Assembly (NCBI GenBank): GCA_031287135.1
Contig: JAITTK010000105.1
Location: 1 to 42,033 of the forward strand
From: Candidatus Methanoplasma reticulitermitis
GTDB taxonomy: Archaea > Thermoplasmatota > Thermoplasmata > Methanomassiliicoccales > Methanomethylophilaceae
Length of the DNA stretch: 42,033 nt
Direction of reading: 5' to 3'
The notes under the pieces were generated by a model. The model did not search any database and was not told the origin of the DNA. It saw only the letters and a list, made by a program, of their open reading frames with translations. A program made the position numbers and the translations under genes. Of the stretch, positions 1 to 10,990 are shown one piece after another; position 1 is the first letter of the stretch, and every line of letters begins with the position of its first letter.

Positions 1-17
1 CATCGAAAGGCCTCCTC

Positions 18-620
18 GTGATGTCATATGCTCTGCCGGTCGGCATATACTCCGGTTCAGACGGGGACGTGCTCTTCAAATGGCTCGCCGCCGGCGGAAG
101 TCTTTATTGGATGTCATCCCCGATAGGCATGTTCTACCGCACGGAGGACAGGCTGTCCGAAGTGGGGAATGCTCAGGAACTGTTTTTCGGGGAGGAATGC
201 GTCAACATGGATTTCGCGGGTCCGGCACTGTCCGTGATAGAGGATAACGGGTTCACGGACGCCCTCTGCCTGAAATGGAACCGAGTCCTTTACGGGATCA
301 AGCCGCTTGATACGGAAGGTCAGATATCTACGGGTTTTTCCCATGAGGGTTATTCCAGTGTGTCGATGGTGCCGTTCGGTGACGGTATGATATGCGTCGT
401 GGGAGGGGACTATGACAGATACCAGTGCGATGACGTATCCCAGATAATAGCATCGGGCCTGTCATGCCATTCCAAGATTCTGGAACATAAGTCCGGAACC
501 GTCACGAGAGGTACTGTGAATATGATATTCGACAGGCCGTCGGATGCGGGTAATCTATCGCTATATTTATCGATCGGGGGTTACTACACGGTTTTCGGGA
601 GGGCGTTCCATGCTCAATGA
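18..620 (+). CDS. hypothetical protein, probably 5'-truncated by the window edge
   Basis: ORF open to the window edge; its stop overlaps the ATG (610) of the downstream membrane-protein gene. No family recognised. Confidence 0.55.
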   Translation: MMSYALPVGIYSGSDGDVLFKWLAAGGSLYWMSSPIGMFYRTEDRLSEVGNAQELFFGEECVNMDFAGPALSVIEDNGFTDALCLKWNRVLYGIKPLDTEGQISTGFSHEGYSSVSMVPFGDGMICVVGGDYDRYQCDDVSQIIASGLSCHSKILEHKSGTVTRGTVNMIFDRPSDAGNLSLYLSIGGYYTVFGRAFHAQ

Positions 621-2016
621 TATGGGTTCTCCGATCTTTTCGCTGAACTCGCTGATAAGGCATCCGGTGTTTCTGATAGCCGTTGCGGGCATAATGATAA
701 GGTTATTCATCTTCCCGTTCGCCGAAGTCGGTTACGACTCGGATTTCTGGGCGACGATAATCAGGAATCTGGAAAGCGGTGAGGGACTTTACGGACTCGA
801 AGGGTATTACTATTCCCCGGTGTGGGGGTATATCCTCTCATTCGTGTCCGTGATACAGGAGTCTTTCCTGAACATCGATGTCATGGGCCTGAGGGTCCAT
901 GAGGCATTCCCGGTCGAGTCCTTCACGGAATGGTTCTTCACCGCGACGGTGACATCGGTCAAATTCAATTTCTGGATCAAAATCCCATTTCTGATAAGCG
1001 ATCTGTTGGTTGGTTATCTTGTGTATTGGATCATCAAAGACAAGACCGGGGATATGAAGAAAGCGACAATAGGATTCGCCTTATGGTTCTGCTGTCCCCT
1101 CGTCATCTGCGTGACGGCGATATCGGGGATGTTCGATACATTCTCCGTGCTGTTCACGTTGCTTTGCATAATAATGGTTAGGAAGGATAAACTCTTCCTC
1201 TCTGGGTTGCTCCTGTCTTTCGCGGTGCTGACAAAATTCTTCCCCGCATATCTGATATTCATACTCTTGGCATATATAGTCATGAAACACCGCGATGACG
1301 GCAAAGCGGTGAAGTCGGTTATCATCTCCGCCGCTGGTGCGGCTGTAGGTTTCATAGTGCTCATGGCACCGGTTGTGGCCGAGGGCAATCTTTCGGAAAG
1401 TCTTCTTTTCATAACGACGAGGGCGGGCGGTGATGCCGTCACTCTGTTCGGGGAGATAGCATCCAAGGGAGCGGTGCTCATGTATGCGCTCGGAATACTG
1501 GTCTCCTTGATACTGGCATTCCTTCTGACAAAGAAGGACAGGGGCGAACTCGACGATTCTTTTTTCAAGTACATGCTATTGATGATGGCGTTCGTTTTCC
1601 TGTATCCCCCGACTCCCCAGTATCTGGTCCTCCTGATACCGTTCCTTGTTATGTACATGGTAATGCGGGACTGGAGATTCAAGTGGTGCTGGCTGCTGAT
1701 CTCCGTCGGAGGGGCGCTGCTGATACTCAGCGGCAATTTCGTACTGTTCCTGTCGTTGGGTGCATTCACGGACATAATGTCTTTGGATCAGATAATGTCG
1801 GCTGTGGATTGGTTCCAGGCGCCTTTGTTCTCGGAAATCTCCCCTAGGCACATATTCTACTATTCGTCCGGTATAATCCAATATCTCGGTGTGGTGTTGA
1901 TATCTTACATATTCCTCAAAGATATGTATACAGGCCGCCGCAGTGAGGGGAACGGATCAAGAGCCAGCGGTTTCAGCCTATCGCGTTTTTCTTCTTGTAA
2001 ACAACCGAAAGTATGA
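610..2016 (+). CDS. multi-pass membrane protein, likely GT87/GT39-like or mannosyltransferase-type glycosyltransferase
   Basis: Many hydrophobic segments; an early EVGYDSDFW acidic loop motif typical of GT-C enzymes; ATG at 610 preferred over 544. Confidence 0.65.
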   Translation: MLNDMGSPIFSLNSLIRHPVFLIAVAGIMIRLFIFPFAEVGYDSDFWATIIRNLESGEGLYGLEGYYYSPVWGYILSFVSVIQESFLNIDVMGLRVHEAFPVESFTEWFFTATVTSVKFNFWIKIPFLISDLLVGYLVYWIIKDKTGDMKKATIGFALWFCCPLVICVTAISGMFDTFSVLFTLLCIIMVRKDKLFLSGLLLSFAVLTKFFPAYLIFILLAYIVMKHRDDGKAVKSVIISAAGAAVGFIVLMAPVVAEGNLSESLLFITTRAGGDAVTLFGEIASKGAVLMYALGILVSLILAFLLTKKDRGELDDSFFKYMLLMMAFVFLYPPTPQYLVLLIPFLVMYMVMRDWRFKWCWLLISVGGALLILSGNFVLFLSLGAFTDIMSLDQIMSAVDWFQAPLFSEISPRHIFYYSSGIIQYLGVVLISYIFLKDMYTGRRSEGNGSRASGFSLSRFSSCKQPKV

Positions 2017-2551
2017 AACTTATCGCAATTATTGCAAATGTGAAGATGACCGTGAAGAGTGTGGCCTCGCCGGTGCCGAAATAGCCGAAGAAGAAGTCAC
2101 TAACCAACAGAATGACCCCGTATTTTGCCACACACCCTATCACAACATAAAGGAGGGATTTCTTTATGTCCCACCCCGCAATCTTTATGAACGCGCCGCA
2201 GAAGGGGAACATGGGTGCGATACGGTTGAGGAGAATGAGCCTTTCATCACCCAGAACAAGGAAACCGATGTATTTATTGACGACTTTTTCTATCCTTTTC
2301 GGAATCTTCACGTGCCCGACAATGAAGTACAGCAGGGCGACCCCCAGGATCTCCGCGATTATCGCCACGGCCAGCAGTTCCAGGCCGAAAGACATTTCTG
2401 GCCGATGTCTGAACGAAAGGACGAAAAACAGTTCCGGGAGGGTCGGGAAAACGAGCGCGTCGATGAAGAAGATGAGGAATACGCACAGAAGTATGCCCAA
2501 CTCCCCGTTCGAACCGAACAGACCGTAGATCCAATCACCTATGTTGAACAT
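1973..2551 (-). CDS. DedA/VTT-like (SNARE-associated) membrane protein
   Basis: 192 aa with hydrophobic segments and an NRIAPMFPFCGAFIKIAGW segment resembling the VTT/DedA core; converges on and overlaps the upstream gene's 3' end. Confidence 0.6.
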   Translation of the reverse strand: MFNIGDWIYGLFGSNGELGILLCVFLIFFIDALVFPTLPELFFVLSFRHRPEMSFGLELLAVAIIAEILGVALLYFIVGHVKIPKRIEKVVNKYIGFLVLGDERLILLNRIAPMFPFCGAFIKIAGWDIKKSLLYVVIGCVAKYGVILLVSDFFFGYFGTGEATLFTVIFTFAIIAISFILSVVYKKKNAIG

Positions 2552-2980
2552 ATTCAGTTTCCTTCACTTTTGCGGGACCGTCCGCGCGGGCATGCTCGGC
2601 GCCCCGATTATCTTCCCGTGCCCGTCACGAGACCGTTAAGCTCAATTCGGATATTATCTTTATCGGGGCCTTCATGCTGAGCGGGGACGGGGAACGCATG
2701 CTCTCCGGGCCGGAACCGGCGGGAGCCGTCACGGCATATCCGAGGGCGTTCACGCACGGAATGCACCATATGCGCATGGCCGAACGCGTTGTAAATCGGC
2801 CGCTCAGGCAATTCCCGAAGGGTGCCCGACCCGATGCCGGACCGCGTGAACAACCGCATGTCCGCACAAGTCGGTTTATTTCGGCACATGCAGAGTCATC
2901 GCAGGTTATGCCATAAATGTTTTCGTGCTCACGGTTAAATAGAAACATCAGATAGTTCGTACCTCTATTCGGAAAAGGTA

Positions 2981-4549
2981 GTGGAATTGACAGAGGCCGA
3001 ACACAAAGAATTCTCAAAGTATCTGGCACCGAACATGGTCACGAATGTCATACGCACCGTGCTGACGGCCCTGCTAGGTCTGCTCCTCGTACCGTATTTC
3101 ATCGACGAACTGGGCAGTGCGGTCTATGCGATACTCCCTCTGGCAACCTCCGTCACATCATATGTGCTTGTGGTATCCGACGAGGTCACCAATGCATTCT
3201 CCAGATATCTTGTCATCTCGATCCACGGGGACGACGAAAAGGAAGCGGGCAGGGTATACACCACAGCGGTCCTCGGATTGGGAAAGGTCATCCTCACAGT
3301 CGCTCCCGTCGTCGTGATACTGTCTCTTGCATCCCCGTATGTATTCCAGATCGGTCCGAGTTCCGTCGCGAGCGTGCAGATGATGTTCCTAATGATACTC
3401 TCGTCGGCTCTTCTCCTGTCGTTCTCGTCCTGCTTCAACAGCATCTACACGGCGTTCAACAAGATGTACATACTCAACACGATAAGGAGCATCCACATAT
3501 CGCTCCAGGTGATCCTGACGGTAAGCTTCTTCGTCATGTTCGGACCGTCGCTCGAGATGATAGGTCTGGCATATGTGATCTCCGGCGCAGTGTTCCTGGT
3601 GATGGTGTTGGTGTCGACCAGGAGGGTCTGTCCCACCCTGAGATTCGACCGTTCGTCGTACGACAGGGCACTTCTGAAGGAGATGGGCGGCATCGGTGTA
3701 TGGTCGGTCATGAACAGGGTGGGTTTCCTCATGCTGATCCAGGCTTCCATGATAATGGTGAATATATTCCTGGGGACGGAGGAACAGACGGGGTTCGCCA
3801 TCGTGGCCACCATGGTGTCGATGACGAACACCGCATGCATAACGATAACCGCGGTCATAGCGCCCTTCCTTTTCCGCAGTTACGCCAACGGCGACCGGAA
3901 GAATCTGATCAGGATATCGAGGGTCTCGATGAAATTCATCGGACTCGTCATAGCATTCCCCATAGCTTTTCTGTGCGTGTTCTCTCCGCAGATACTCACC
4001 GTATGGGTGGGCGAATATTATTCGGATCTGTCCGGGATCGTGTTCATAATGTTCCTTGTCCAATCCGCGGTCTGCGCCGTCAGCGTCCTGGAGACCATAC
4101 CCGTACTGTATCTGAAGATAAGATCCGTTGCTTTATTCACGCTGTCGGTGGGATTCATGAACATAACGTTGACCGCCGCCGTTCTTATGTTCACCGACCT
4201 GGGCACCTTGGGCGCGGCCATCGTCTGGACGGCGGCGATGTTCGTTCTGAATGTCCTGTTCTATCCTTATGTGATAGCAAGGATGACCTCTTCCGGATGG
4301 ACCGAATTCCTTAAGCCCATGATACCCGGGCACATCGCGCTCGTCATATGCATGGCTGTCGGATTGATCTCATCCCGATACATCACCCTGCCGGCAACGT
4401 GGTCGGCGATACTATCGGTCTTTTTTGTCGCATATGCGGCCTATGCGGTCGTCGCCGTTTCGTTCGGGCTCAGCCGCGATGACAAGGACTGCATACGGAG
4501 CGTCATGCCGCAGTCGCTAATGAGGATAATGCCGCGCTGGATGCTGTGA
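2981..4549 (+). CDS. polysaccharide/oligosaccharide flippase (Wzx/MATE-like)
   Basis: 522 aa, ~12-14 hydrophobic helices, N-terminal pattern of polysaccharide biosynthesis export proteins; GTG start. Confidence 0.7.
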   Translation: MELTEAEHKEFSKYLAPNMVTNVIRTVLTALLGLLLVPYFIDELGSAVYAILPLATSVTSYVLVVSDEVTNAFSRYLVISIHGDDEKEAGRVYTTAVLGLGKVILTVAPVVVILSLASPYVFQIGPSSVASVQMMFLMILSSALLLSFSSCFNSIYTAFNKMYILNTIRSIHISLQVILTVSFFVMFGPSLEMIGLAYVISGAVFLVMVLVSTRRVCPTLRFDRSSYDRALLKEMGGIGVWSVMNRVGFLMLIQASMIMVNIFLGTEEQTGFAIVATMVSMTNTACITITAVIAPFLFRSYANGDRKNLIRISRVSMKFIGLVIAFPIAFLCVFSPQILTVWVGEYYSDLSGIVFIMFLVQSAVCAVSVLETIPVLYLKIRSVALFTLSVGFMNITLTAAVLMFTDLGTLGAAIVWTAAMFVLNVLFYPYVIARMTSSGWTEFLKPMIPGHIALVICMAVGLISSRYITLPATWSAILSVFFVAYAAYAVVAVSFGLSRDDKDCIRSVMPQSLMRIMPRWML

Positions 4550-4884
4550 TGTTTCCGCATCATTTTGGTGGTCTAGCGGTAGCTGATGAAGTTTTTTGGC
4601 TCTATCAGAAATCGAGTGGATTTGAGAATCTGATTTATCCTTCGATGCCGGAGCCGTTCCATGTGTTCATGTTTCCTCCTCTCTTGCTGGGCTCGGCGAT
4701 CTCGGTGCTCCTCTTCGATGAATTCGAATCGAAGAGGATCGGATGATACGGGATAAGCGGGGAACGTGATGTGCAATGAATCTGAGGATGGATATGTGCG
4801 GAGTGTTCGCCGGGTAAGGAAGAAGATGGAACACGGACACAAAACCATCCCTTTCCGCCCTAACGGTTTGCGCTGATGATATCC

Positions 4885-5001
4885 CGTTGCGCATATGCGG
4901 TTATCGCCGTTTCGATCGGGCTCATCCGCGATGACAGGGACCGCATACGGAGCGTCAGGTCTCAGCCACTTATGCGAAATATACCCCGCCGGATTTTGTG
5001 A
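4885..5001 (+). pseudogene. duplicated C-terminal remnant of the upstream flippase gene
   Basis: RCAYAVIAVSIGLIRDDRDRIRSVRSQPLMRNIPRRIL* closely matches the flippase C-terminus AYAVVAVSFGLSRDDKDCIRSVMPQSLMRIMPRWML*. Confidence 0.85.
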
Positions 5002-5128
5002 CCCGGTCTATATCTGTGCAACGGATATGCACCGGATCATGTCATGTCAGGTTGCGTTCCGGCATGCGCATAGGCATAAATACTACGATGAGATAGCTCG
5101 CACTGCTCTTTAAGAGCCGATGAATGAT

Positions 5129-5147
5129 GACGGTGTTTAGCACCGGA
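5129..5147 (+). promoter_or_regulatory. candidate K-turn/K-loop-like element in the L7Ae leader
   Basis: GA-CGGTG-TTTAG-CACCG-GA: perfect 5-bp stem flanked by GA/GA able to form tandem sheared pairs, 14 nt upstream of the L7Ae ATG. Confidence 0.4.
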
Positions 5148-5161
5148 AAGAGGTAATTAAA

Positions 5162-5527
5162 ATGTCGGTATTTGTGAAGTTTGAGACACCCAAGGAACTT
5201 TCAGACAAAGCGTACTCCCTCGCCGAGATAGCAAGGGACGGCGGAAAGATAAAGAAGGGAACGAACGAGGTAACGAAAGCGGTGGAGCGCGGAGACGCAG
5301 CCATAGTCATAATGGCCACGGATGTCAGCCCCCCGGAGATACTCGCGCACATCCCCGCGCTCTGCGAAGAGAGGAACGTGGTATATGTCTATGTTCCCAG
5401 CAAAGCGGAACTCGGAAACGCCATCGGTCTCGAGAAGCCAACGGCTTCAATAGCGATTGTCGATGTCGGAAAAGGAAAGCCGATCTGCGATGAGATAGCC
5501 CAGGCAGTCAAAGCGCTGAAGAACTGA
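5162..5527 (+). CDS. rpl7ae: ribosomal protein L7Ae
   Basis: [42 protein letters not shown] is the diagnostic L7Ae motif. Confidence 0.97.
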   Translation: MSVFVKFETPKELSDKAYSLAEIARDGGKIKKGTNEVTKAVERGDAAIVIMATDVSPPEILAHIPALCEERNVVYVYVPSKAELGNAIGLEKPTASIAIVDVGKGKPICDEIAQAVKALKN

Positions 5528-5538
5528 TGGTGATTTGA

Positions 5539-5754
5539 ATGGTAGACACAGACAGCATCCCCTCAGAGGTTGTGGAGATAATCGGCCGCACAGGGATGAC
5601 TGGTGAGGCCACTCAGGTAAAGGTCCGCGTTCTGGATGGACGTGACAAGGGAAGGATCATCACCAGGAACATAATGGGTCCGGTAAGGATGGGCGACATA
5701 CTCATGCTCAGAGAAACATCCAGAGAAGCCAGGAAACTTGGAATGGGCAGGTGA
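5539..5754 (+). CDS. rps28e: ribosomal protein S28e
   Basis: [47 protein letters not shown]...REA; conserved gene order. Confidence 0.97.
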   Translation: MVDTDSIPSEVVEIIGRTGMTGEATQVKVRVLDGRDKGRIITRNIMGPVRMGDILMLRETSREARKLGMGR

Positions 5755-5759
5755 TTTTG

Positions 5760-5978
5760 ATGGTTGAGGTAAGAAAATGTTCGTTCTGCGGCGGCGACAT
5801 CGAACCCGGGACCGGGAAGATGTACGTCAAGAAGGATGGGACCATACTGAACTTCGATAACAACAAGTGCTACAAGAACATGGTCGAACTCAAGAGGGTC
5901 GCCAGGACCACCCAGTGGACCGAGAAGGCAGCGGTCGAGAAGGCAGCGCGTCTCAAAGCGGCAGAGAAGAAGGAGTGA
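5760..5978 (+). CDS. rpl24e: ribosomal protein L24e
   Basis: [22 protein letters not shown] zinc-binding motif; gene order. Confidence 0.96.
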   Translation: MVEVRKCSFCGGDIEPGTGKMYVKKDGTILNFDNNKCYKNMVELKRVARTTQWTEKAAVEKAARLKAAEKKE

Positions 5979-5982
5979 TGGC

Positions 5983-6438
5983 ATGGCCGCCGAGCAGACA
6001 TACCTCATGGTCAAACCCGACGGTGTCCAGAGGGGACTCTGCGGGGACATCATATCCCGCTTCGAGAAAAGAGGTCTCAAAATCGTCGCAATGAAATTCA
6101 CGGTCATAAAGAAGGAGACCGCCGAGAACCATTACGGCGAGCACAAGGGAAAGGGGTTCTACGACTCGCTGATCTCATACATCACATCCGGCCCCGTCCT
6201 CGCGATGGTGCTGGAAGGCGATAATGCGGTATCGGTTTGCAGGAACATGATGGGCAAGACGAACCCCCAGGAGGCCCCTGTCGGAACCATACGCGGTGAC
6301 TTCGCGATGGTGACCGGGATGAACCTGATACACGGTTCCGACTCCCCCGAATCCGCGAAAAGGGAGATCTCGCTGTTCTTCAGGCCAGAAGAGCTGGTGG
6401 CATACAAGAGAACGGCAGACGAATGGATTTACGAATAA
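5983..6438 (+). CDS. ndk: nucleoside diphosphate kinase
   Basis: [14 protein letters not shown] and [20 protein letters not shown] catalytic motifs. Confidence 0.98.
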   Translation: MAAEQTYLMVKPDGVQRGLCGDIISRFEKRGLKIVAMKFTVIKKETAENHYGEHKGKGFYDSLISYITSGPVLAMVLEGDNAVSVCRNMMGKTNPQEAPVGTIRGDFAMVTGMNLIHGSDSPESAKREISLFFRPEELVAYKRTADEWIYE

Positions 6439-6475
6439 ACCCTTTCAATCCCGGCATCTCTGTGAGTGTGGTAGG

Positions 6476-8221
6476 ATGGCGATAAGGCAACCGGTGGTCA
6501 GCGTACTTGGCCATGTGGACCATGGCAAGACTAAACTCCTCGACAGGATCAGGGGCACGTCTGTACAGTCCCGTGAGGCCGGCGCCATCACCCAGCATAT
6601 CGGGGCGACGGAGGTGCCGATAGAGCACATCTACAAGGTCTGCGCCTCTTTGATAGGAAAGAAAAAGTTCGATGTCCCCGGGTTGCTTTTCATCGACACG
6701 CCGGGGCATCACTCCTTCGTGACCCTGCGTGCCAGGGGAGGCTCCCTTGCCGATCTGGCCGTACTCGTCATAGATATAAGGGAAGGCATAATGCCGCAGA
6801 CGATCGAGTCCATCAGGATTCTCAGGCAGTACAAGACCCCCTTCGTGATAGCGCTGAACAAGATAGACACAATCCAAGGCTGGATCCCGGAAGACGGCAG
6901 GTCCTTCATAGAGTCCGAGAAGCATCAGCAGGCGCATACGATGGATGCGTTCAATGATAAGATGTACACGGTCATATCACAGCTTTCGATGGAAGGCATA
7001 TCCGCCGACCGTTATGACAGGATAGATGATTTCACGAAGACCGTTGCGCTGGTACCGATCAGTGCAAAAGAAGGGGAGGGTATACCGGACCTTCTTCTGA
7101 TGCTCATAGGATTGGCACAGCGTTTCCTCGAGCAACAGCTCGAGAAGGGAGAAGGGCCCGGCAAAGGGACGATCCTCGAGATAAAAGAGGAGAAGGGCCT
7201 CGGCAAGACCATGGATGTGATACTCTATTCGGGCACGCTGAAGAGAGGGGATACGGTGGCCCTCGGTACGAACGGGGCGCCCCACATAACGAAAGTGAAA
7301 GCGATACTCAAGCCGAAGCCGCTTGATGAGATAAGGGACCCGCGCGACAGGTTTGACTCTGTCAGAGAACTGCATGCCGCCGCGGGAGTTAAGATTTCCG
7401 CCCAGAGCATGGACGGGGTGATCGCGGGCGCACCGTTCGCGGTCGTGAAAGGTCCGAACGATCCGGCGATCAACGACCTGACGGAGGACTCATCAATAAA
7501 GATCGAAACCGCCGATAACGGGATAACGATAAAAGCGGATGCGATAGGATCGCTCGAGGCACTGGCATTCGAAACCAAAGAGGCTGGGATACCCATCCGC
7601 AAATTCGGTGTGGGCGACATCACGAGAAGGGATGTGGTCGAAGCGGCATACGGCGACAAGGCGAACAGCGTGATCCTCGGGTTCAATGTCTCCATGATGA
7701 AGGATGCGGAGGCCGAGGTCGGGAATCACAGCGTGAAAGTCCTGACCAACCAGATAGTGTACAGACTCATCGAGGATTACGTCGAATGGTCGGAGGAATC
7801 CAAAAGGAAGACCGACACTGACAAGAGGTCGGAGTTCTCGTTCCCGGCTAAATTCAGGATACTCCCCAACTGCATATTCAGGACCAGCAAGCCCGCCATC
7901 GTCGGGGTCAGGGTTCTGGCCGGGAGGATAAGGCTGGGGGAATACCTCATAGGTACCGACGGCAGGGATGCGGGCAGGATAAAGAGCATACACACGGGAG
8001 AGGATGCCCTCAAAGAGGCGAAACAGGGCGAAGAGGTAGCCGTGGGTATCGAAGGGGTCACAGCCGGGAGGCAGATCAACGAGGATGACATATTGTATGT
8101 GAATCTCGTGGGATCGGCCGTCAAACAGCTGGCCGCCGCGGACCTCACGGACGACGAGAAGCTGGTGCTGGGGGAAACGATCGAGATAAAGAGGAAGGCC
8201 GAGCCCTTCTGGGGTATGTGA
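6476..8221 (+). CDS. infB: translation initiation factor aIF5B (IF-2)
   Basis: [28 protein letters not shown] GTPase motifs; archaeal aIF5B length and C-terminal domains. Confidence 0.97.
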   Translation: MAIRQPVVSVLGHVDHGKTKLLDRIRGTSVQSREAGAITQHIGATEVPIEHIYKVCASLIGKKKFDVPGLLFIDTPGHHSFVTLRARGGSLADLAVLVIDIREGIMPQTIESIRILRQYKTPFVIALNKIDTIQGWIPEDGRSFIESEKHQQAHTMDAFNDKMYTVISQLSMEGISADRYDRIDDFTKTVALVPISAKEGEGIPDLLLMLIGLAQRFLEQQLEKGEGPGKGTILEIKEEKGLGKTMDVILYSGTLKRGDTVALGTNGAPHITKVKAILKPKPLDEIRDPRDRFDSVRELHAAAGVKISAQSMDGVIAGAPFAVVKGPNDPAINDLTEDSSIKIETADNGITIKADAIGSLEALAFETKEAGIPIRKFGVGDITRRDVVEAAYGDKANSVILGFNVSMMKDAEAEVGNHSVKVLTNQIVYRLIEDYVEWSEESKRKTDTDKRSEFSFPAKFRILPNCIFRTSKPAIVGVRVLAGRIRLGEYLIGTDGRDAGRIKSIHTGEDALKEAKQGEEVAVGIEGVTAGRQINEDDILYVNLVGSAVKQLAAADLTDDEKLVLGETIEIKRKAEPFWGM

Positions 8222-8222
8222 T

Positions 8223-9308
8223 ATGGCAGACAACGCCAAATGCCGTTCTGATCCTGAGCACAGCAGCATGTCCCACGAGATATACAATTTCGTGGAGGAT
8301 CTCAGGGATGCCATCAAGGTTCCGATAGATATCAACATCAGTTTCAACAGGATAATGATATGCGGCATGGGCGGTTCCGCGATAGGCGGCGACATAATCA
8401 AGGACTGTGTCATAAAAGATTCCAGGCATCCCATAACCGTTCAGAGGTTCCCCGAACTCCCGAAATGGGTGAACGAAAGCACATTCATAATAATATCCAG
8501 TTATTCCGGGAACACCAGCGAGACCCTCTCCATGTATCGTCAGGCGGTGGAGAAGAACTGCCCGATCGTGATAATGACATCCGGCGGAGAATTGGAAAGG
8601 CTAGGCAGAGAGAGGGGCGACACAATAGTCATGATGAAGCCCGGCTTCCAGCCGCGAAGCGCGCTGGGACTGAGCCTGGGTTATTTGGCTGTCATCATCG
8701 ATGCCACGTGCGGCACGAACTGTGTTCAGGATATCAGGAGGATGCTTCCTGACATGTACAGGCTGAGGGACAAGCTCAGCAGCGATAAGAGCGAAGCCTG
8801 GAAGGTAGCAGATGACATAAAGGGGCGCATCCCCATAATATATTCCACGGCCGGGATATATGCTTCGGCGATGAGGTGGAAGAGTCAGATCAACGAGAAC
8901 TCCAAAATGATGGCCTTTGCCGGATCCGTTCCGGAGTTCAATCACAACGAGATAGCGGGATGGTCGGAGGGGGAACTGAGGAGCAGATGCATACCGATAT
9001 TCCTCTATGAGAGTTCCGCGCACAAGGCGATCAGGAGGATGGCCGATGCATCGATGACGGCCCTGAAGAAGTACGGTCAGGATGTGAAGGTCGTCAGGAT
9101 AAGAGGCAAGACGCCGCTTCAGAGGACTCTCAGGGCAGTCATGATCGGTGATTATGTCTCATTGTATCTGGCACATCTCCAGGGCGTCGATCCCATGGAT
9201 ATAAAATCGATAAATGAGTTCAAGACCCGTCTCGACCTGGTGATCTCTCCCATGAAATATGCTGGCAGATCCATGAAGAGGAAGAGGCCGAGAGACAAAC
9301 ATTTATAA
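8223..9308 (+). CDS. SIS-domain bifunctional phosphoglucose/phosphomannose isomerase
   Basis: ICGMGGSAIGGDI, SYSGNTSETL, and EFNHNEIAGW motifs of the PGI/PMI family. Confidence 0.92.
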   Translation: MADNAKCRSDPEHSSMSHEIYNFVEDLRDAIKVPIDINISFNRIMICGMGGSAIGGDIIKDCVIKDSRHPITVQRFPELPKWVNESTFIIISSYSGNTSETLSMYRQAVEKNCPIVIMTSGGELERLGRERGDTIVMMKPGFQPRSALGLSLGYLAVIIDATCGTNCVQDIRRMLPDMYRLRDKLSSDKSEAWKVADDIKGRIPIIYSTAGIYASAMRWKSQINENSKMMAFAGSVPEFNHNEIAGWSEGELRSRCIPIFLYESSAHKAIRRMADASMTALKKYGQDVKVVRIRGKTPLQRTLRAVMIGDYVSLYLAHLQGVDPMDIKSINEFKTRLDLVISPMKYAGRSMKRKRPRDKHL

Positions 9309-9343
9309 GGGACACCATAATAAGGCGGTTCACAGGTGTTCAA

Positions 9344-9751
9344 ATGGTAGAATTCAAAGCCATCGTAAATGATGTAAAGACGGGCAGATCCTACAACGTG
9401 ACTGTCTCGGGCCACCACGCGAACTCTCTGAATGGTAAAAACATCGGAGAGATCGTGGATGGTATTTTTGTCGGTCTCCCGGGATATAAACTCAAGATTA
9501 CCGGCGGGAGCGACGGCAACGGTACCCCGATGAGGGCCGACCTTCCCGGGCCGAAGAGAAAAAGGCTCTTACTCTCAGAGGGGCTGGGCTTCCATGAGAA
9601 GTACCCCGGGGAGAGAAAGAGGGTGTCAGTCCGCGGATCGACGATATCGAACGAGATCGTACAGGTAAATCTCGCGATCACCGAGTATGGTCCGAAGTCG
9701 GTGGAAGAATCCTTCGCGCCGGCCGAGGGAGCCACCGCGGAGCAGCACTGA
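9344..9751 (+). CDS. rps6e: ribosomal protein S6e
   Basis: [37 protein letters not shown] and [14 protein letters not shown]...[11 protein letters not shown] motifs. Confidence 0.97.
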   Translation: MVEFKAIVNDVKTGRSYNVTVSGHHANSLNGKNIGEIVDGIFVGLPGYKLKITGGSDGNGTPMRADLPGPKRKRLLLSEGLGFHEKYPGERKRVSVRGSTISNEIVQVNLAITEYGPKSVEESFAPAEGATAEQH

Positions 9752-10986
9752 TGAAAGTTCCCAAACAGCCCGAGGTCAACATCGGCATGATCGGTCACGT
9801 TGACCATGGGAAGACAACCCTCACAAAGGCGCTCTCCGGAGAATGGACAGACCGTCACTCCGAGGAGATAAAGAGAGGGATATCGATCAGACTGGGATAT
9901 GCGGATGTCGCATTCTACAAGTGTCCGGTTTGCGAGGGTTCCGCCGCCTATGGCACATCCGCCAAATGCAAATGCGGGGAAAAGGCCGAATTCCTGAGGG
10001 CGGTGTCCTTCGTGGACGCACCGGGGCATGAGACCCTGATGGCGACCATGTTATCAGGCGCGGCTCTCATGGACGGTGCATTGCTTCTTGTGGCCGCCAA
10101 CGAGAAATGTCCTCAGCCGCAGACGAAGGAGCACCTTATGGCCCTGTCCATAATAGGCATCGATAAGATCATAATCGTCCAGAATAAAATCGATATCGTC
10201 ACAAGGGAGCAGGCGATCGAGAATTACAGGCAGATCAAGGAGTTCGTGAAGGGGACCATCGCGGAGAATGCACCGATAATCCCGGTCTCCGCGAACAGAG
10301 GAGTAAACATAGATATGCTCATCGAGAGCATAGAGGGACACATAGTATCCAAGATCGAGAGGGACCTGACCGCACCTCCGCTCATGCATGTTGCCAGATC
10401 TTTTGATATAAACTCTCCGGGCACCGTACCGAAGGACCTCAAAGGAGGGGTCATAGGAGGTACGCTCATCCAGGGGAAGCTGAAGATAGACGATGAGATC
10501 GAGATCGTCCCGGGAAGGAGGGTCGAGATCGCGGGCAAGCCCACTTATGAGAAGATATCCGCCAAAGTGACGTCCCTTCAGGCCGGAGGGAAGAGCGTTA
10601 AGGAGGTCCTGCCCGGAGGTCTGATAGCCATAGGCACGGGATTGGATCCGTCCATAACAAAATCGGACGGTCTCACGGGAAGGGTCGTGGGTATTCCGGG
10701 CAAGCTGCCCCCGGTCGTCCATGATTTCATGATGAGGACGACCCTTCTGGACCGCGTTGTCGGTTCCTCGGCCGATCTGATCGTCGATGAGATCAAGAGC
10801 AATGAGCCGCTCATGTTAAGCGTGGGTACCGCGACAACGGTAGGCATCGTGAAGAGCGCCAGGGCCGGGTCGGCGGAAGTGGTTCTCAAGATACCGGTAT
10901 CCATCCTGCCCGGACAAAGGGTGGCGATATCCAGAAGGATCTCCAATAAATGGAGATTGATAGGTTACGGGATAATTGAGCAGTGA
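9751..10986 (+). CDS. eif2g: translation initiation factor aIF2 gamma subunit
   Basis: [28 protein letters not shown], zinc-knuckle CPVC...[27 protein letters not shown]. Confidence 0.98.
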   Translation: MKVPKQPEVNIGMIGHVDHGKTTLTKALSGEWTDRHSEEIKRGISIRLGYADVAFYKCPVCEGSAAYGTSAKCKCGEKAEFLRAVSFVDAPGHETLMATMLSGAALMDGALLLVAANEKCPQPQTKEHLMALSIIGIDKIIIVQNKIDIVTREQAIENYRQIKEFVKGTIAENAPIIPVSANRGVNIDMLIESIEGHIVSKIERDLTAPPLMHVARSFDINSPGTVPKDLKGGVIGGTLIQGKLKIDDEIEIVPGRRVEIAGKPTYEKISAKVTSLQAGGKSVKEVLPGGLIAIGTGLDPSITKSDGLTGRVVGIPGKLPPVVHDFMMRTTLLDRVVGSSADLIVDEIKSNEPLMLSVGTATTVGIVKSARAGSAEVVLKIPVSILPGQRVAISRRISNKWRLIGYGIIEQ

Positions 10987-10990
10987 ACTC

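Noticed and set aside
1014-1775. 253-aa minus-strand ORF inside the glycosyltransferase gene
   Set aside because: Antisense shadow ORF of a GC-rich gene; Ser/Arg-rich composition with no motifs.
4567-4640. tRNA-like GGTGGTCTAGCGGTAG segment
   Set aside because: No matching acceptor stem or GTTCRANNC T-loop at the right spacing.
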